From the NCBI GenBank assembly GCA_013152945.1, contig JAADFL010000185.1:1-45850 (forward strand): DNA of 45,850 nt, in the 5' to 3' direction. Position numbers and translations under genes: made by a program. The notes below the pieces were generated by a model. That model worked only from the letters and a program-made list of their open reading frames with translations. It had not been told where the DNA came from and did no database searches. Source of the DNA: Deltaproteobacteria bacterium. Its GTDB lineage: Bacteria > Myxococcota_A > JAADFL01. Positions within the stretch are counted from its first letter, which is position 1. Each line of letters starts with the position of its first letter. This document shows, in pieces, positions 1-7,135 of the stretch.

Positions 1-60
1 GATACGGATACGGACACAGACACAGACACAGACACGGATACGGATACGGACACGGATACA
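1..60 (+). repeat. Hexanucleotide (Asp-Thr)n coding repeat
   Basis: About ten tandem copies of a six-base unit (GAT/GAC followed by ACG/ACA) are translated in frame as Asp-Thr pairs. The repeat continues beyond the left edge. The same kind of repeat occurs at 44144-44440. Confidence 0.9.
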
Positions 61-2187
61 ACGCATCATCCGGCGATATACATTGCCTTTCACTGGCACA
101 TGCACCAGCCAATATACTGGCCCTATGAAAGCATCGTGGATACAGAGGCAAACAATCGTACAGGCTTTTCAGTGTACCAGGTGCACCTGGACCGCGCCGG
201 GCCTTACACGACCTGGCCGAGGGATGCCGTGATTGCAGGATCGAGTCTTCCTCATCTTGGAGCACAGGTGAGTATATCGGGTTCACTCATGGAAAACCTT
301 TTCAACATGGAAGAAGCAGGTGCAGGCTTCTCGAACTGGACCGCTCCCTGGATCGAGGCCAACTCGCTTGACACATCTCTTGGGAACCCAAGGCTGGATC
401 TTGTGAACTTCGGTTACCACCATCCCTTGATGGGATTGCTCGACCAGGAAGATATAAAGCTGCAAATCGAGGCTCACCGGCTGAAACTCATACAGGCCTT
501 CGGCCAGGCAAGGAGCAAGGGCATATTTCCACCTGAATGCGCCTTTTCAGAGCGTATGATTCCGGCGCTTGTTAGCGAGGGGATCCAGTGGGTCATGGTA
601 GACAACATACATTTCGACAGGGCCCATGTGGACTATCCCTACAGGCCGGAGTCGAACCTGCCCTTGCCGAACAAGGCGGACCAGGTGGATACGGCTCCAA
701 CCTCGTGGGTGCAACTTACAGACCTGTGGGCACCCACGGCAGTATCAGCCCCCTGGGGATACCAGCCGCATTATGTGCAATACGTGAACCCGGATACAGG
801 CGAATCCACCAAGATCATTGCCGTGCCGGCAGCCAGGTACGAAGGCAACGAGGATGGGCGGGGCGGATTCGGTGCATTGAACTATGAGAAGGTCATGAGC
901 CAGTATTATGACAAAAATACCGATCCCAAACATCCCATGCTGGTGGTTTTGCACCATGACGGCGACAACTACGGCGGTGGAACAGAGAGCTACTACCATG
1001 GCAATTTTCAAAACTTTATCGACTGGGTAAAGTCCGATCCCAGGTTCGAGGCGACTACAGTGCAGGACTACCTGGATCGTTTCCCGCCTGATCCTACGGA
1101 CATCATACACGTTGAGGACGGCTCATGGAGCGGCGCGGATAACGGCGATCCATGGTTCAACAAGTGGAACGGCGCACCCGACGACCAGGGATACTCTCCT
1201 GACAGGAATTCCTGGGCAGTGGTCACGGCCGTGAAAAACCGTGTCCTTGCTGCACAAGCGGTATCACCTTATTCAAGCATGTCGGACATAGTGCAGGGAA
1301 CCGGAAACGACACGGCCATGGCCTGGCACTACTTCCTGAACAGCGAGACATCCTGCTACTGGTACTGGGATGGCTCATCAGACACCTTTTGGGACAGCAA
1401 TGCAACCAGGGCGGCCAACCAGGCAGCGGTATATGCCGACAAGGTGCTTGCAGGCGCAAAAGACCTGGTTGGTCCCACCGTGTACCTGCCCCAAAGGGAT
1501 CCCTATAACCCGGGGCAGGATGGCAATCCAAATGACTTTATCGTGTGGACGCTGGCCTATGACACTTCCGGTCTGAAAAGGGTGACATTGCTCTGGCGGG
1601 AGGACCAGGACAACCAGAGGGACAGTGACAACGATATCTTCAACAGTGGGAACTGGAACCAGGCCGCTATGCAGGGAACAAAACTTCCTGCCGCCAAGAC
1701 AGATCCCAAGCCCTTGTACAGGGCCGAGTACTTCGAAGCAATGGTAACCGGCCTGCAGGACAGACTCGTGGACTACTATGTCGAGGCTGAAGATACTTCG
1801 GGCCATGTAACAAAGACGCCCTTGATGCACGTATATGTAGGATCGGGAGGCTCTGTGAACACCGGACTATGGAAGCCGGAGCATCCTGCAAAGGACGATG
1901 TCATAACCATATACTGGAAAAAGCCCGCAAAGTTACACTGGGGCGTGGATGCAAGCATCAACGGAACCTGGAGCCCTCCGCCGCAGGAATATTGGCCGGC
2001 CGGTACTACCCAGTGGAGCGATGGGAAGTCCGTGGAGACTCCGCTTTCAGGTCCGAACACAGACGGCGACTATACTGCCCGGATCGGTCCTTTCAACAAG
2101 ACATCCGTGAGCGAGGTGAACTTTGTATTCCACAATAATGACGACACATGGTCATCACCTGATCAAACCATCGTCATAGGTAAATAA
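1..2187 (+). CDS. Family GH57 glycoside hydrolase with (Asp-Thr)n linker and C-terminal starch-binding-like domain (5' partial)
   Basis: The reading frame is open from base 1, so the start lies outside the window. The first ~20 codons are an Asp-Thr repeat, the type of linker that follows a lipoprotein signal in this genome (compare 43976-45612). Next comes the GH57 N-terminal motif HWHMHQP (codons 31-37 of the window frame). Glu179 in PPECAF fits the family nucleophile, and Asp320 or Asp322 in HHDGDN fits the acid/base position; these assignments are by motif, not alignment. After the catalytic part there is an all-beta stretch and then a C-terminal ~95 residues (LHWGVD, ETPLSG, FVFHNND) resembling CBM25-type starch-binding modules. 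The likely role is cell-surface hydrolysis of alpha-glucans. Many GH57 enzymes are cytoplasmic, so the surface linker is notable. Family call is firm; substrate is inferred. Confidence 0.85.
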   Translation, partial: DTDTDTDTDTDTDTDTDTDTTHHPAIYIAFHWHMHQPIYWPYESIVDTEANNRTGFSVYQVHLDRAGPYTTWPRDAVIAGSSLPHLGAQVSISGSLMENLFNMEEAGAGFSNWTAPWIEANSLDTSLGNPRLDLVNFGYHHPLMGLLDQEDIKLQIEAHRLKLIQAFGQARSKGIFPPECAFSERMIPALVSEGIQWVMVDNIHFDRAHVDYPYRPESNLPLPNKADQVDTAPTSWVQLTDLWAPTAVSAPWGYQPHYVQYVNPDTGESTKIIAVPAARYEGNEDGRGGFGALNYEKVMSQYYDKNTDPKHPMLVVLHHDGDNYGGGTESYYHGNFQNFIDWVKSDPRFEATTVQDYLDRFPPDPTDIIHVEDGSWSGADNGDPWFNKWNGAPDDQGYSPDRNSWAVVTAVKNRVLAAQAVSPYSSMSDIVQGTGNDTAMAWHYFLNSETSCYWYWDGSSDTFWDSNATRAANQAAVYADKVLAGAKDLVGPTVYLPQRDPYNPGQDGNPNDFIVWTLAYDTSGLKRVTLLWREDQDNQRDSDNDIFNSGNWNQAAMQGTKLPAAKTDPKPLYRAEYFEAMVTGLQDRLVDYYVEAEDTSGHVTKTPLMHVYVGSGGSVNTGLWKPEHPAKDDVITIYWKKPAKLHWGVDASINGTWSPPPQEYWPAGTTQWSDGKSVETPLSGPNTDGDYTARIGPFNKTSVSEVNFVFHNNDDTWSSPDQTIVIGK

Positions 2188-2208
2188 GAGGTTTTTCTCT
2201 CATGTACC

Positions 2209-2238
2209 TTGTAATGCATTGTCACATGCATATATATT
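2209..2238 (+). promoter_or_regulatory. Possible sigma-70 promoter for the riboswitch transcript
   Basis: TTGTAA (2209-2214) is followed after 16 bases by TATATA (2231-2236), or after 18 bases by TATATT. A start near 2244 would place the fluoride riboswitch in the 5' leader of the downstream GTPase mRNA. This is a match by eye in an AT-rich spacer. Confidence 0.4.
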
Positions 2239-2280
2239 AATCACCATGAATCATTTCCCGGGGCCTGCCAGCTCCGGGAC

Positions 2281-2329
2281 GGTGATGGAGTTCACCGGTC
2301 AACCGCCATCGTGGGCTGATGACTCCTGC
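2281..2329 (+). promoter_or_regulatory. Fluoride riboswitch (crcB motif)
   Basis: The stretch carries the conserved parts of the crcB/fluoride aptamer in order. A GGTGA/TCACC hairpin (2281-2285 with 2292-2296) encloses the TGGAGT loop. It is followed by AACCGCC (2301-2307), a GCC/GGC stem (2305-2307 with 2314-2316) and CTGATGACTCCT. The loop GGAGT (2287-2291) can pair with ACTCC (2322-2326), which is the diagnostic pseudoknot. The orientation matches the gene starting at 2369. Known members bind fluoride and switch on fluoride exporters and fluoride-sensitive enzymes; here the downstream gene is a dynamin-like GTPase. The aptamer call rests on recalled consensus and looks strong. Confidence 0.92.
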
Positions 2330-2330
2330 A

Positions 2331-2361
2331 AGGCCGGTTAAAGGCTTTGAAAAAAGGAGCC
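2331..2361 (+). promoter_or_regulatory. Candidate expression platform sequestering the ribosome binding site
   Basis: GGCTTT (2343-2348) can pair with GGAGCC (2356-2361), burying the Shine-Dalgarno GGAG (2356-2359) of the GTPase gene in a 6-bp hairpin (four Watson-Crick, two G-U). The same GGCTT (2343-2347) can alternatively pair with AGGCC (2331-2335), just 3' of the aptamer, which would free the ribosome binding site. The two folds exclude each other, as expected for a translational switch. This was worked out by eye, without energy calculation. Confidence 0.45.
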
Positions 2362-2368
2362 CCTGCTC

Positions 2369-4201
2369 ATGGAAGCAGAAATCAGAGAGACAAAAACGGT
2401 CGAGGCCAACAACAGGTCGGTAACGCGGCTGAAACAAGCCGGTATTATTCTGGCCGGGTACAGGGAAGATTTGCCTCTAATCCACGAGAAGATCAGTGAG
2501 CTTGAAAATCAACTCATCGACGGACGTTTCTACCTTGCAGTGGTAGGGCAATTCAAGCGGGGCAAGAGCACGATTTTGAACGCCCTGCTCGGAGACAAGC
2601 TTCTTCCAACATCGGTATTACCGCTGACCGCGATTCCCACGTTCATCTCGCATGGATCGAACAGCAAAGAAAAAATCATCCGGGTGGTGTTCGAAGACAA
2701 AAAGGCGGTTGAACACAAAGTTGACGAGGCAGATGAAATAAAAAAACTGCTGGACGACCTGGTGACGGAGTGCGGCAACCCGGAAAACCGTAAGGCCATA
2801 GCAAGGGTCGAAATAGAATACCAGGGAGATTTGCTGAAAAACGGGATAGTCCTGGTGGACACCCCTGGAATCGGCTCCACGTTCGAGCACAATACAAAAA
2901 CCACTTTGGAATTCCTGCCCAAGTGCGATGCAGCGCTTTTCGTTGTTTCCGCGGATCCGCCGCTTACAGAAGCGGAATTTGATTTTCTTTCACAGGTCAA
3001 AGACCGGGCGAGCCGGATCTTCTTTGCTTTTAATAAGATTGATTACCTGGACCGGGAAGAAAGAAGGGAAGCCCTTGCATTTTTACAAGAGCTTCTGGTC
3101 GAAAAGGCCGGCTTGGACGGTTCGCCGGAGATTTTTCCTCTTTCGGCCCGCACGGCCCTTGAGGCAAAGAGACAAGGGGACCAAAATAAGTTGCATGAAA
3201 GCGGACTCGTCGAATTGGAGCACCGGCTTGTCTCTTTCGCCCATGCAGAAAAGATGGATGTATTGCGCCGGGCAATCGAAAGAAAGGCATTGGAGGTGAT
3301 GGAGCAGGCCCTTTTGCAACTTCGAATTTCCCTGCGTTCTCTGCAGATGCCGCTTGCCGACCTGGAAGAAAAATCCGGTGTCTTCGAGTCCAAGCTGGCC
3401 GGAATCGAAAAGCAGCGGATCAGCTTGCAGGACAGGCTCGAAGGCGAGCGCCGGCGTTGCTCCGAATTCATAGAGAGTCAAGCCCAGGACCTCAAATCCG
3501 GCTCTGCGAAGTACCTAAAAGAAACTCTGGAACAGGTTTTCAGCAAGGACGAGAGCAGGTGCCCACTGGAAGAAGAATTACAAAATGATTTCGAAAAACG
3601 CGTCCCTGATTTCTTCAAGGCCGCCCTCAAAAAGCATGCCCGGACAGCCTCGAATCATGTACAATCCTCTCTTAGCGAGTTTCAAAAAGAGGCTGACCGG
3701 TTGGTGGAAGGTGTGCGCAAGATTGCTGCGGAGATATTCGACATTTCTTACAAGGCACCTGAAAGCGCCAAGGCCTTTCAACTTGACACCCGTGTATACT
3801 GGGAGACCCATAAATGGACTCCCAGCTTCAGCCCCATACCTCCCGGAGCTCTCGACAAGTTGCTGCCTGTGCGAACGAGACGGCAGAGACTTAAAAAAAG
3901 GTGGAATGAACAAGTGGATATGCTGGTTCGGCAAAACGTTGAAACAGTACGCTGGCAATTGCTGCAGAGTACGATAAAGGCCTTTGCCCATTTCAGCACA
4001 CAAATGGAAAAGTGCCTGGCGGAAACCGTGGAAGCGACCCGTAAGGCCATGGGAAAGGCCCATGCTCTAAAGCAGGAACACTCGAGGCAGAGTGAAAAAG
4101 AAATAAGAAAACTGGAAGAGACCATAGATAGTGTTCAAACCTGGCTGCGCAACACCGGAACGGCACCTGTGCAAGATAAAAAAAAGAAGCTCGGGGGCTA
4201 A
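2369..4201 (+). CDS. Dynamin-family (bacterial dynamin-like) GTPase
   Basis: A 610-residue GTPase with a G1/P-loop GQFKRGKST (residues 60-68), a G3 motif DTPG (164-167) and a G4 motif NKID (222-225). The spacing and the GQFKRGKS form are typical of bacterial dynamin-like proteins. The C-terminal half (about residues 300-590) is largely charged and helical, as in the stalk regions of dynamins. Members usually act on membranes (fission, fusion or stress repair). The ATG follows GGAG at 2356-2359 with a 9-base gap. The gene lies 40 bases behind a fluoride riboswitch and 4 bases before a membrane glycosyltransferase gene, so the pair is probably co-transcribed and fluoride-responsive. Function beyond GTPase/membrane remodelling is not visible. 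Confidence 0.85.
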   Translation: MEAEIRETKTVEANNRSVTRLKQAGIILAGYREDLPLIHEKISELENQLIDGRFYLAVVGQFKRGKSTILNALLGDKLLPTSVLPLTAIPTFISHGSNSKEKIIRVVFEDKKAVEHKVDEADEIKKLLDDLVTECGNPENRKAIARVEIEYQGDLLKNGIVLVDTPGIGSTFEHNTKTTLEFLPKCDAALFVVSADPPLTEAEFDFLSQVKDRASRIFFAFNKIDYLDREERREALAFLQELLVEKAGLDGSPEIFPLSARTALEAKRQGDQNKLHESGLVELEHRLVSFAHAEKMDVLRRAIERKALEVMEQALLQLRISLRSLQMPLADLEEKSGVFESKLAGIEKQRISLQDRLEGERRRCSEFIESQAQDLKSGSAKYLKETLEQVFSKDESRCPLEEELQNDFEKRVPDFFKAALKKHARTASNHVQSSLSEFQKEADRLVEGVRKIAAEIFDISYKAPESAKAFQLDTRVYWETHKWTPSFSPIPPGALDKLLPVRTRRQRLKKRWNEQVDMLVRQNVETVRWQLLQSTIKAFAHFSTQMEKCLAETVEATRKAMGKAHALKQEHSRQSEKEIRKLEETIDSVQTWLRNTGTAPVQDKKKKLGG

Positions 4202-4205
4202 AGAC

Positions 4206-6269
4206 TTGAAAGCGAGACCATTAACGGTCTTGCTGATTCTTGCATACCGGGTCTGTACGCCCATGCCGTTCGCCAGGGCGGGAGACGCCGATTCACATGA
4301 AGACGGCTCATGGGTTTTGTCGCCGATGCCCGGACAAGACCTCGAGGCATTGTTCGAGCCGGGACCTGATTTACCCCTTGAATTAAAACTTATCTCTGTC
4401 AGGGCCGGTCCCAAAACCATTGTCGTCGAATATGGATATGCAACCGGAGAGACGGTAAGTGTAATCATCGGCCATAATACAAGAGTGCAGGTTGTGGGAG
4501 CCAAGAATCAGGGGGACCACGCCGTAATTTCCGAATTGATCTCGGACAGGGCGGGGAAATCGGGTTTGAAGTGGACCCGGCTCGGCACAAGAAAGAAGAG
4601 TCCTTTGGAGCCGCCGGGAAACGCCTTTAATTACAACCTTGCGGCAGGAGTGGCCCTGATCTTGTTCCTGGTTGCAGGACTTGCAGCTATCAGGCTGTGG
4701 AGCCGCAGGATCCGAGGCAGCGGAGATGAGAAAGACATTTTAGAAACAAGGATTGGCCATGGCCCAAAAAACGACAGGGCAAGAATGCTCTCGATGCACC
4801 TGGATCCTTGGAATCTTGCTGCAGCAATATTCATCCTGTGTGCGCTTTTATTGAGGTTCTATCTTGCATCGACTGAACCAATAAGCAGGGACGAAACATT
4901 TCTCCTCGAACCTCACTTTTGGAACAACTGGTTTCTGGGCGGCAAGACAGGAGAAAATCCCCTCTTGTTCAGGTTTCTGGTGCATCTTTGGCGCAAGGGC
5001 AAGGAACCGCTTTGGTGGATGAGACTATGGCCCTGCCTCTTTGGCGGTGCAGGCCTGTGGATCTTGTTTACAGCACTTCGGAAAAGGACCAGACCATTGA
5101 CAGCCCTGGCTGCGGTCATCGTCATCTCGCTCGGCGCATTGCACTTGAGATTCTCTACACGGGAAAGGGCGTACACATTGTGGTTCTTTTTCAGCTTGCT
5201 CGCACATGTCTCGTATTGCAAGGCTGTCAAGGGTAAAACCAGGGCCTGGTTGTCGTTCACCCTTTGGTCGTACCTGGCAGTGCTCTCTCATTTCCTGGCC
5301 CTGGCACAGTTGCTGGGGTACATGGTTCACTCAGCCACCATGGGCCGCAAGAAATTAAATAACCTCGTCGTGGCTGTCCTGCCCGCAGTAGCAGCATGGT
5401 CGCTGCTGGTAGCTCCAATATTCATTATACAAAGAAGCGGCAGCGAGATGCTGCGGCCGTCTTTTCACCGTTTTTTGCTTTGCATGGGTTCCTTGTTGAC
5501 GCCCTCCCTCGGAGGGGCGGCGATTGTCTTATTATTGCTGCCTCTCATAGGCAAAGCCGCACCCTATGAAAGATTCAAGGAGGTGATGAGAAGCGGTGAC
5601 GGTGCTGTTCCGTGGATACTCTTGTTTTCCCTGGCCGGTGTCATGTTGCTCTCGATTTTCCGGCAAGTGGGAGCAAGGCACCTGTTTCCCGTTCTTCCAC
5701 TTGCCGCTATGTTCGGTTTGAGCGCCATGCAATCGGGAACATGGTCAATGATGCAGAAAGTGCTTTTGGGCGCCGTGTCTCTTTCAATACTTGCCGGTGG
5801 AGCGCAGCTACTCCTTGGAAAGAGGTCCGGGGCAATAGGTCCTGCAATCCGGCATTGCCCGACTGTTCTCGTAAGTCCTCCTTCTTACCTCTGGAAGGTG
5901 GTCTACGGCATCGAAGGCGGCAGGAAATTATGGAGCCCGTCCTGTAAGGGGATTCCCTATCCTCCTTCGTTCAGAGACGACAAAAAGAAAATCTATGTGT
6001 CCGGAATCCCGTTGGGCGAAAGCACATCCTTTATGGACGCCGTATTGGACAAAGCAGGAGATTTTTGTGTTCTTGATTTTGCACTGAACCTGGGTTCCGG
6101 TGCGGTAGGAACATGGCTTGAAAAGAGGTGCACGGTTACAAGTAACACGCAAGGTTTTTCTCATAACGGCTTCACTTCATATCGATGCAAAGGCCCCCGG
6201 TTGAACAACAGGGACCTGGGCTGTAATCCCTTTGAGACGCATCACGAAACGGAAATGCAACGGAATTGA
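4206..6269 (+). CDS. Polytopic membrane glycosyltransferase, GT-C fold (GT39/ArnT-like)
   Basis: Predicted 687 residues if translation begins at TTG 4206. That start gives a clean signal peptide (MKAR..., ending in ARA before GDADS) and lies 8 bases behind a GGGGG stretch; an ATG at 4131 would overlap the GTPase gene by 71 bases. Residues ~30-140 form a soluble, presumably periplasmic domain I do not recognise. A membrane segment follows at ~143-165, then a multi-spanning region beginning near residue 201. SRDE near residue 225, just after the first helix of that region, fits the catalytic acidic motif of lipid-linked sugar transferases, and LSHFLALAQLLG resembles the family's later helix. 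It probably transfers sugar from a polyprenyl carrier; donor and acceptor are unknown. It is 4 bases downstream of the dynamin-like gene. Confidence 0.6.
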   Translation: MKARPLTVLLILAYRVCTPMPFARAGDADSHEDGSWVLSPMPGQDLEALFEPGPDLPLELKLISVRAGPKTIVVEYGYATGETVSVIIGHNTRVQVVGAKNQGDHAVISELISDRAGKSGLKWTRLGTRKKSPLEPPGNAFNYNLAAGVALILFLVAGLAAIRLWSRRIRGSGDEKDILETRIGHGPKNDRARMLSMHLDPWNLAAAIFILCALLLRFYLASTEPISRDETFLLEPHFWNNWFLGGKTGENPLLFRFLVHLWRKGKEPLWWMRLWPCLFGGAGLWILFTALRKRTRPLTALAAVIVISLGALHLRFSTRERAYTLWFFFSLLAHVSYCKAVKGKTRAWLSFTLWSYLAVLSHFLALAQLLGYMVHSATMGRKKLNNLVVAVLPAVAAWSLLVAPIFIIQRSGSEMLRPSFHRFLLCMGSLLTPSLGGAAIVLLLLPLIGKAAPYERFKEVMRSGDGAVPWILLFSLAGVMLLSIFRQVGARHLFPVLPLAAMFGLSAMQSGTWSMMQKVLLGAVSLSILAGGAQLLLGKRSGAIGPAIRHCPTVLVSPPSYLWKVVYGIEGGRKLWSPSCKGIPYPPSFRDDKKKIYVSGIPLGESTSFMDAVLDKAGDFCVLDFALNLGSGAVGTWLEKRCTVTSNTQGFSHNGFTSYRCKGPRLNNRDLGCNPFETHHETEMQRN

Positions 6270-6292
6270 ACCGGTTGATGTAAATATAAACT

Positions 6293-7135
6293 TCATATTA
6301 CCATGAGATTGATCAGGAACGAGCCGAACAGCACATAGGCGATGGCTCCAACAGACAGGAACGGCCCGAAGGGCAAAGAGGCATATCTCCAGGATGCCTT
6401 TATTTCATTACCGCCGCGTGTCGAACCGGGGCTTTCGGGCTTCAGCTTGCCCAGGGCCGCAAGCACAAAGGAAGTCAATATTGTGGTTATGGATCCGATG
6501 ACCAGGGTAATGGCTACTCCTTGGAACCCAATAAAGGAGCCGATCATTGCGAGCAGCTTGACATCTCCGAATCCCATGCCTTCTATGCCGCGGATCACGA
6601 GGTATAGAAGCATCATTCCAAGCAAGATACCGCCGCCCAGGATTGCTCCGCCCAGGGATTCGAGCGGGCCCAAGCCTCCCGGAAAAAGGGAGAGGGCAAA
6701 CCCTGTAATGATCCCGGCCAATGTTATCTTGTTTGGAATAATCCTCAGCTCCATGTCTATGAAAGAAGCAGCCACCAGGCCGTAACAAAGCAGGAGGTAG
6801 GATACGGAGACGAGGCCCGGACCGTGAATCTTGACGATTGCCGCTGAAAGCAAACCGGACAACAATTCAACAAAAGGATACCTTGCGGAAATCCTTGCCT
6901 TGCAGTACCTGCATCTTCCCAGAAGCACCAGGTAACTCAACAAAGGTATATTGTCGAAGGCGGATATGGGCATCCTGCACTTCGGGCACCTGGAGCCCGG
7001 TGATACGAGCGACTCTCCGGCAGGGAGCCTGGCAATGACGACGTTCAGGAAGGAACCGATACAAAGGCCGAAAAGACCGGCGGAAACGACCCAGAACCAA
7101 AGTGCCGAATCCCGGCTTGGAGCAGAAACAGGCAT
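6293..7135 (-). CDS. pilD: Prepilin peptidase (type 4 prepilin leader peptidase/N-methyltransferase)
   Basis: A 280-residue integral membrane protein of the A24 aspartic peptidase family. An N-terminal helix GSFLNVVIARLP is followed by a cytoplasmic domain with two CxxC pairs (CPKC and CRYC) typical of the zinc-binding methyltransferase part. The two catalytic aspartates are in FIDMELRIIP and in GFGDVK (the GxGD motif). It cleaves and N-methylates type IV pilins and type II secretion pseudopilins. The ATG directly follows the stop of the upstream lipoprotein gene (TAA then ATG), so translation is probably coupled. No pilus or secretion genes are in the window. The insertion between GKLKPE and the last helices is slightly longer than usual. 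Confidence 0.93.
   Translation of the reverse strand: MPVSAPSRDSALWFWVVSAGLFGLCIGSFLNVVIARLPAGESLVSPGSRCPKCRMPISAFDNIPLLSYLVLLGRCRYCKARISARYPFVELLSGLLSAAIVKIHGPGLVSVSYLLLCYGLVAASFIDMELRIIPNKITLAGIITGFALSLFPGGLGPLESLGGAILGGGILLGMMLLYLVIRGIEGMGFGDVKLLAMIGSFIGFQGVAITLVIGSITTILTSFVLAALGKLKPESPGSTRGGNEIKASWRYASLPFGPFLSVGAIAYVLFGSFLINLMVI

Noticed and set aside
2253-2279. Hairpin TCCCGG/CCGGGA as terminator of the GH57 gene
   Set aside because: No T-run follows and it lies inside the probable leader of the riboswitch transcript; its role is unclear, so it is not listed as a terminator.
4131-4205. ATG 4131 as start of the membrane glycosyltransferase
   Set aside because: It would overlap the GTPase gene by 71 bases and bury the signal peptide 25 residues in; TTG 4206 gives a clean signal peptide and a ribosome site.
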